NCBI GenBank assembly: GCA_021775795.1
Contig: JAJFHB010000693.1
Location: forward strand, 1-5,799
Source of the DNA: Hyphomicrobiales bacterium
GTDB lineage: Bacteria > Pseudomonadota > Alphaproteobacteria > Rhizobiales > JAJFHB01
Direction: 5' to 3'
Length of the DNA stretch: 5,799 nucleotides
Shown here in pieces: positions 5,444 to 5,799 of the stretch. The notes under the pieces are model-generated. The model was not told where the DNA came from. It did no database searches and was given only the letters and a program-made list of their open reading frames with translations. Numbering within the stretch: the first letter of the stretch is position 1; each line of letters opens with the position of its first letter. Made by a program: the position numbers and the translations under genes.

Positions 5444-5799
5444 ATGGGAGGCGCAATGTCCAGCAAAAAGCAGATTATCGGCGGGCCACTGATCATAAAT
5501 GGCAGGCAGTTGTCGTTGTCAAAAGCTGTCCGGGCAGGGGACTTCGTGTTTCTGACCGGTCAGATCCCGTTCAAGGATGGCGTGCCAATGACAACCGGCA
5601 CAATCGAGGAGCAGACACGGGTGGTGCTGGAGTTAATCAAGGAAACACTGGCAGAGGCCGGGTGCGATATGAACGACGTGGTGAAAGCCATGGTGTGGCT
5701 TCGCGAGCGGGAGGATTTCCCGGGCTTCAACGAGGTCTATGGGGAGTATTTTCCAGTGGATCCGCCGGCAAGGTCGGCTGTGCTCAATCAACTCATTGT
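5444..5799 (+). CDS. RidA/YjgF/UK114-family protein, 5' part (runs off the window)
   Basis: 118 residues are visible with no stop. The start may be ATG 5444 (MGGAMSSKK) or ATG 5456 (MSSKKQIIG). The family hallmarks are clear: RAGDFVFLTGQIPFKDG, then the helix EEQTRVVLELIKETLAEAGC, then DVVKAMVWLREREDFPGFNE, then YFPVDPPARSAV. The Arg of PARSAV (residue 106 from the second ATG) aligns by eye with Arg105 of E. coli RidA, which binds the substrate carboxylate in deaminating members, so imine/enamine hydrolysis is possible. Family members are about 115-140 residues, so only the last strand is probably missing. They act in the cytoplasm as trimers. The position opposite an aldehyde dehydrogenase suggests a shared pathway. 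The subgroup and substrate are undetermined. The frame has no stop inside the window, so the protein is easily missed. Confidence 0.9.
   Translation, partial: MGGAMSSKKQIIGGPLIINGRQLSLSKAVRAGDFVFLTGQIPFKDGVPMTTGTIEEQTRVVLELIKETLAEAGCDMNDVVKAMVWLREREDFPGFNEVYGEYFPVDPPARSAVLNQLI

Noticed and set aside
4968..5492. Plus-strand ORF of 174 codons running through the divergent promoter into the RidA-like gene
   Set aside because: It overlaps the N-terminal part of the dehydrogenase on the other strand and the start of the RidA-like gene in a different frame. Both of these have strong family support.

Overview
The window looks like ordinary, moderately GC-rich chromosomal DNA from an alphaproteobacterium, most likely a member of the Hyphomicrobiales/Rhizobiales. 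This rests on the character of the genes, above all a membrane-anchored coiled-coil protein whose N-terminus resembles, from memory, an uncharacterised rhizobial family. It is an inference, not a database result. I see no mobile element, CRISPR array, tRNA or rRNA.

Layout from left to right. (1) 2-1351, plus strand: the 3' part of a multidomain rhodanese gene that starts upstream of the window. It holds the tail of one rhodanese domain, one complete domain with an intact catalytic cysteine, two degenerate domains without it, and a C-terminal helix-like tail. (2) 1361-1516, minus strand: a 51-codon ORF with a good Shine-Dalgarno sequence, convergent with the rhodanese gene and 9 bp from it. 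(3) 1517-1691: a non-coding gap with two adjacent hairpins. (4) 1692-3701, minus strand: a 669-residue protein with one N-terminal membrane helix, a very long coiled coil and a low-complexity Ala/Asn/Gly tail. (5) 3702-3857: a non-coding gap with a terminator-like hairpin behind the next gene, two perfect palindromes, and a hairpin and DnaA-box-like 9-mer directly before the coiled-coil gene. (6) 3858-5342, minus strand: a complete NAD(P)-dependent aldehyde dehydrogenase with all key catalytic residues. (7) 5343-5443: a short divergent control region. (8) 5444 to the window end, plus strand: the N-terminal part of a RidA/YjgF-family protein.

The only functional link the sequence supports is between the aldehyde dehydrogenase and the RidA-like gene, which are divergent and share a gap of about 100 bp. 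That arrangement fits a small catabolic or detoxification module handling an amine-derived aldehyde and a reactive enamine/imine, but the substrate cannot be read from this window. The rhodanese (sulfur transfer) and coiled-coil (cell envelope or structural) genes look independent of it. I find no convincing previously undescribed multi-gene system. The least explained items are the coiled-coil protein with its structured 5' leader, the 51-residue ORF, and the mixed active/inactive rhodanese array.
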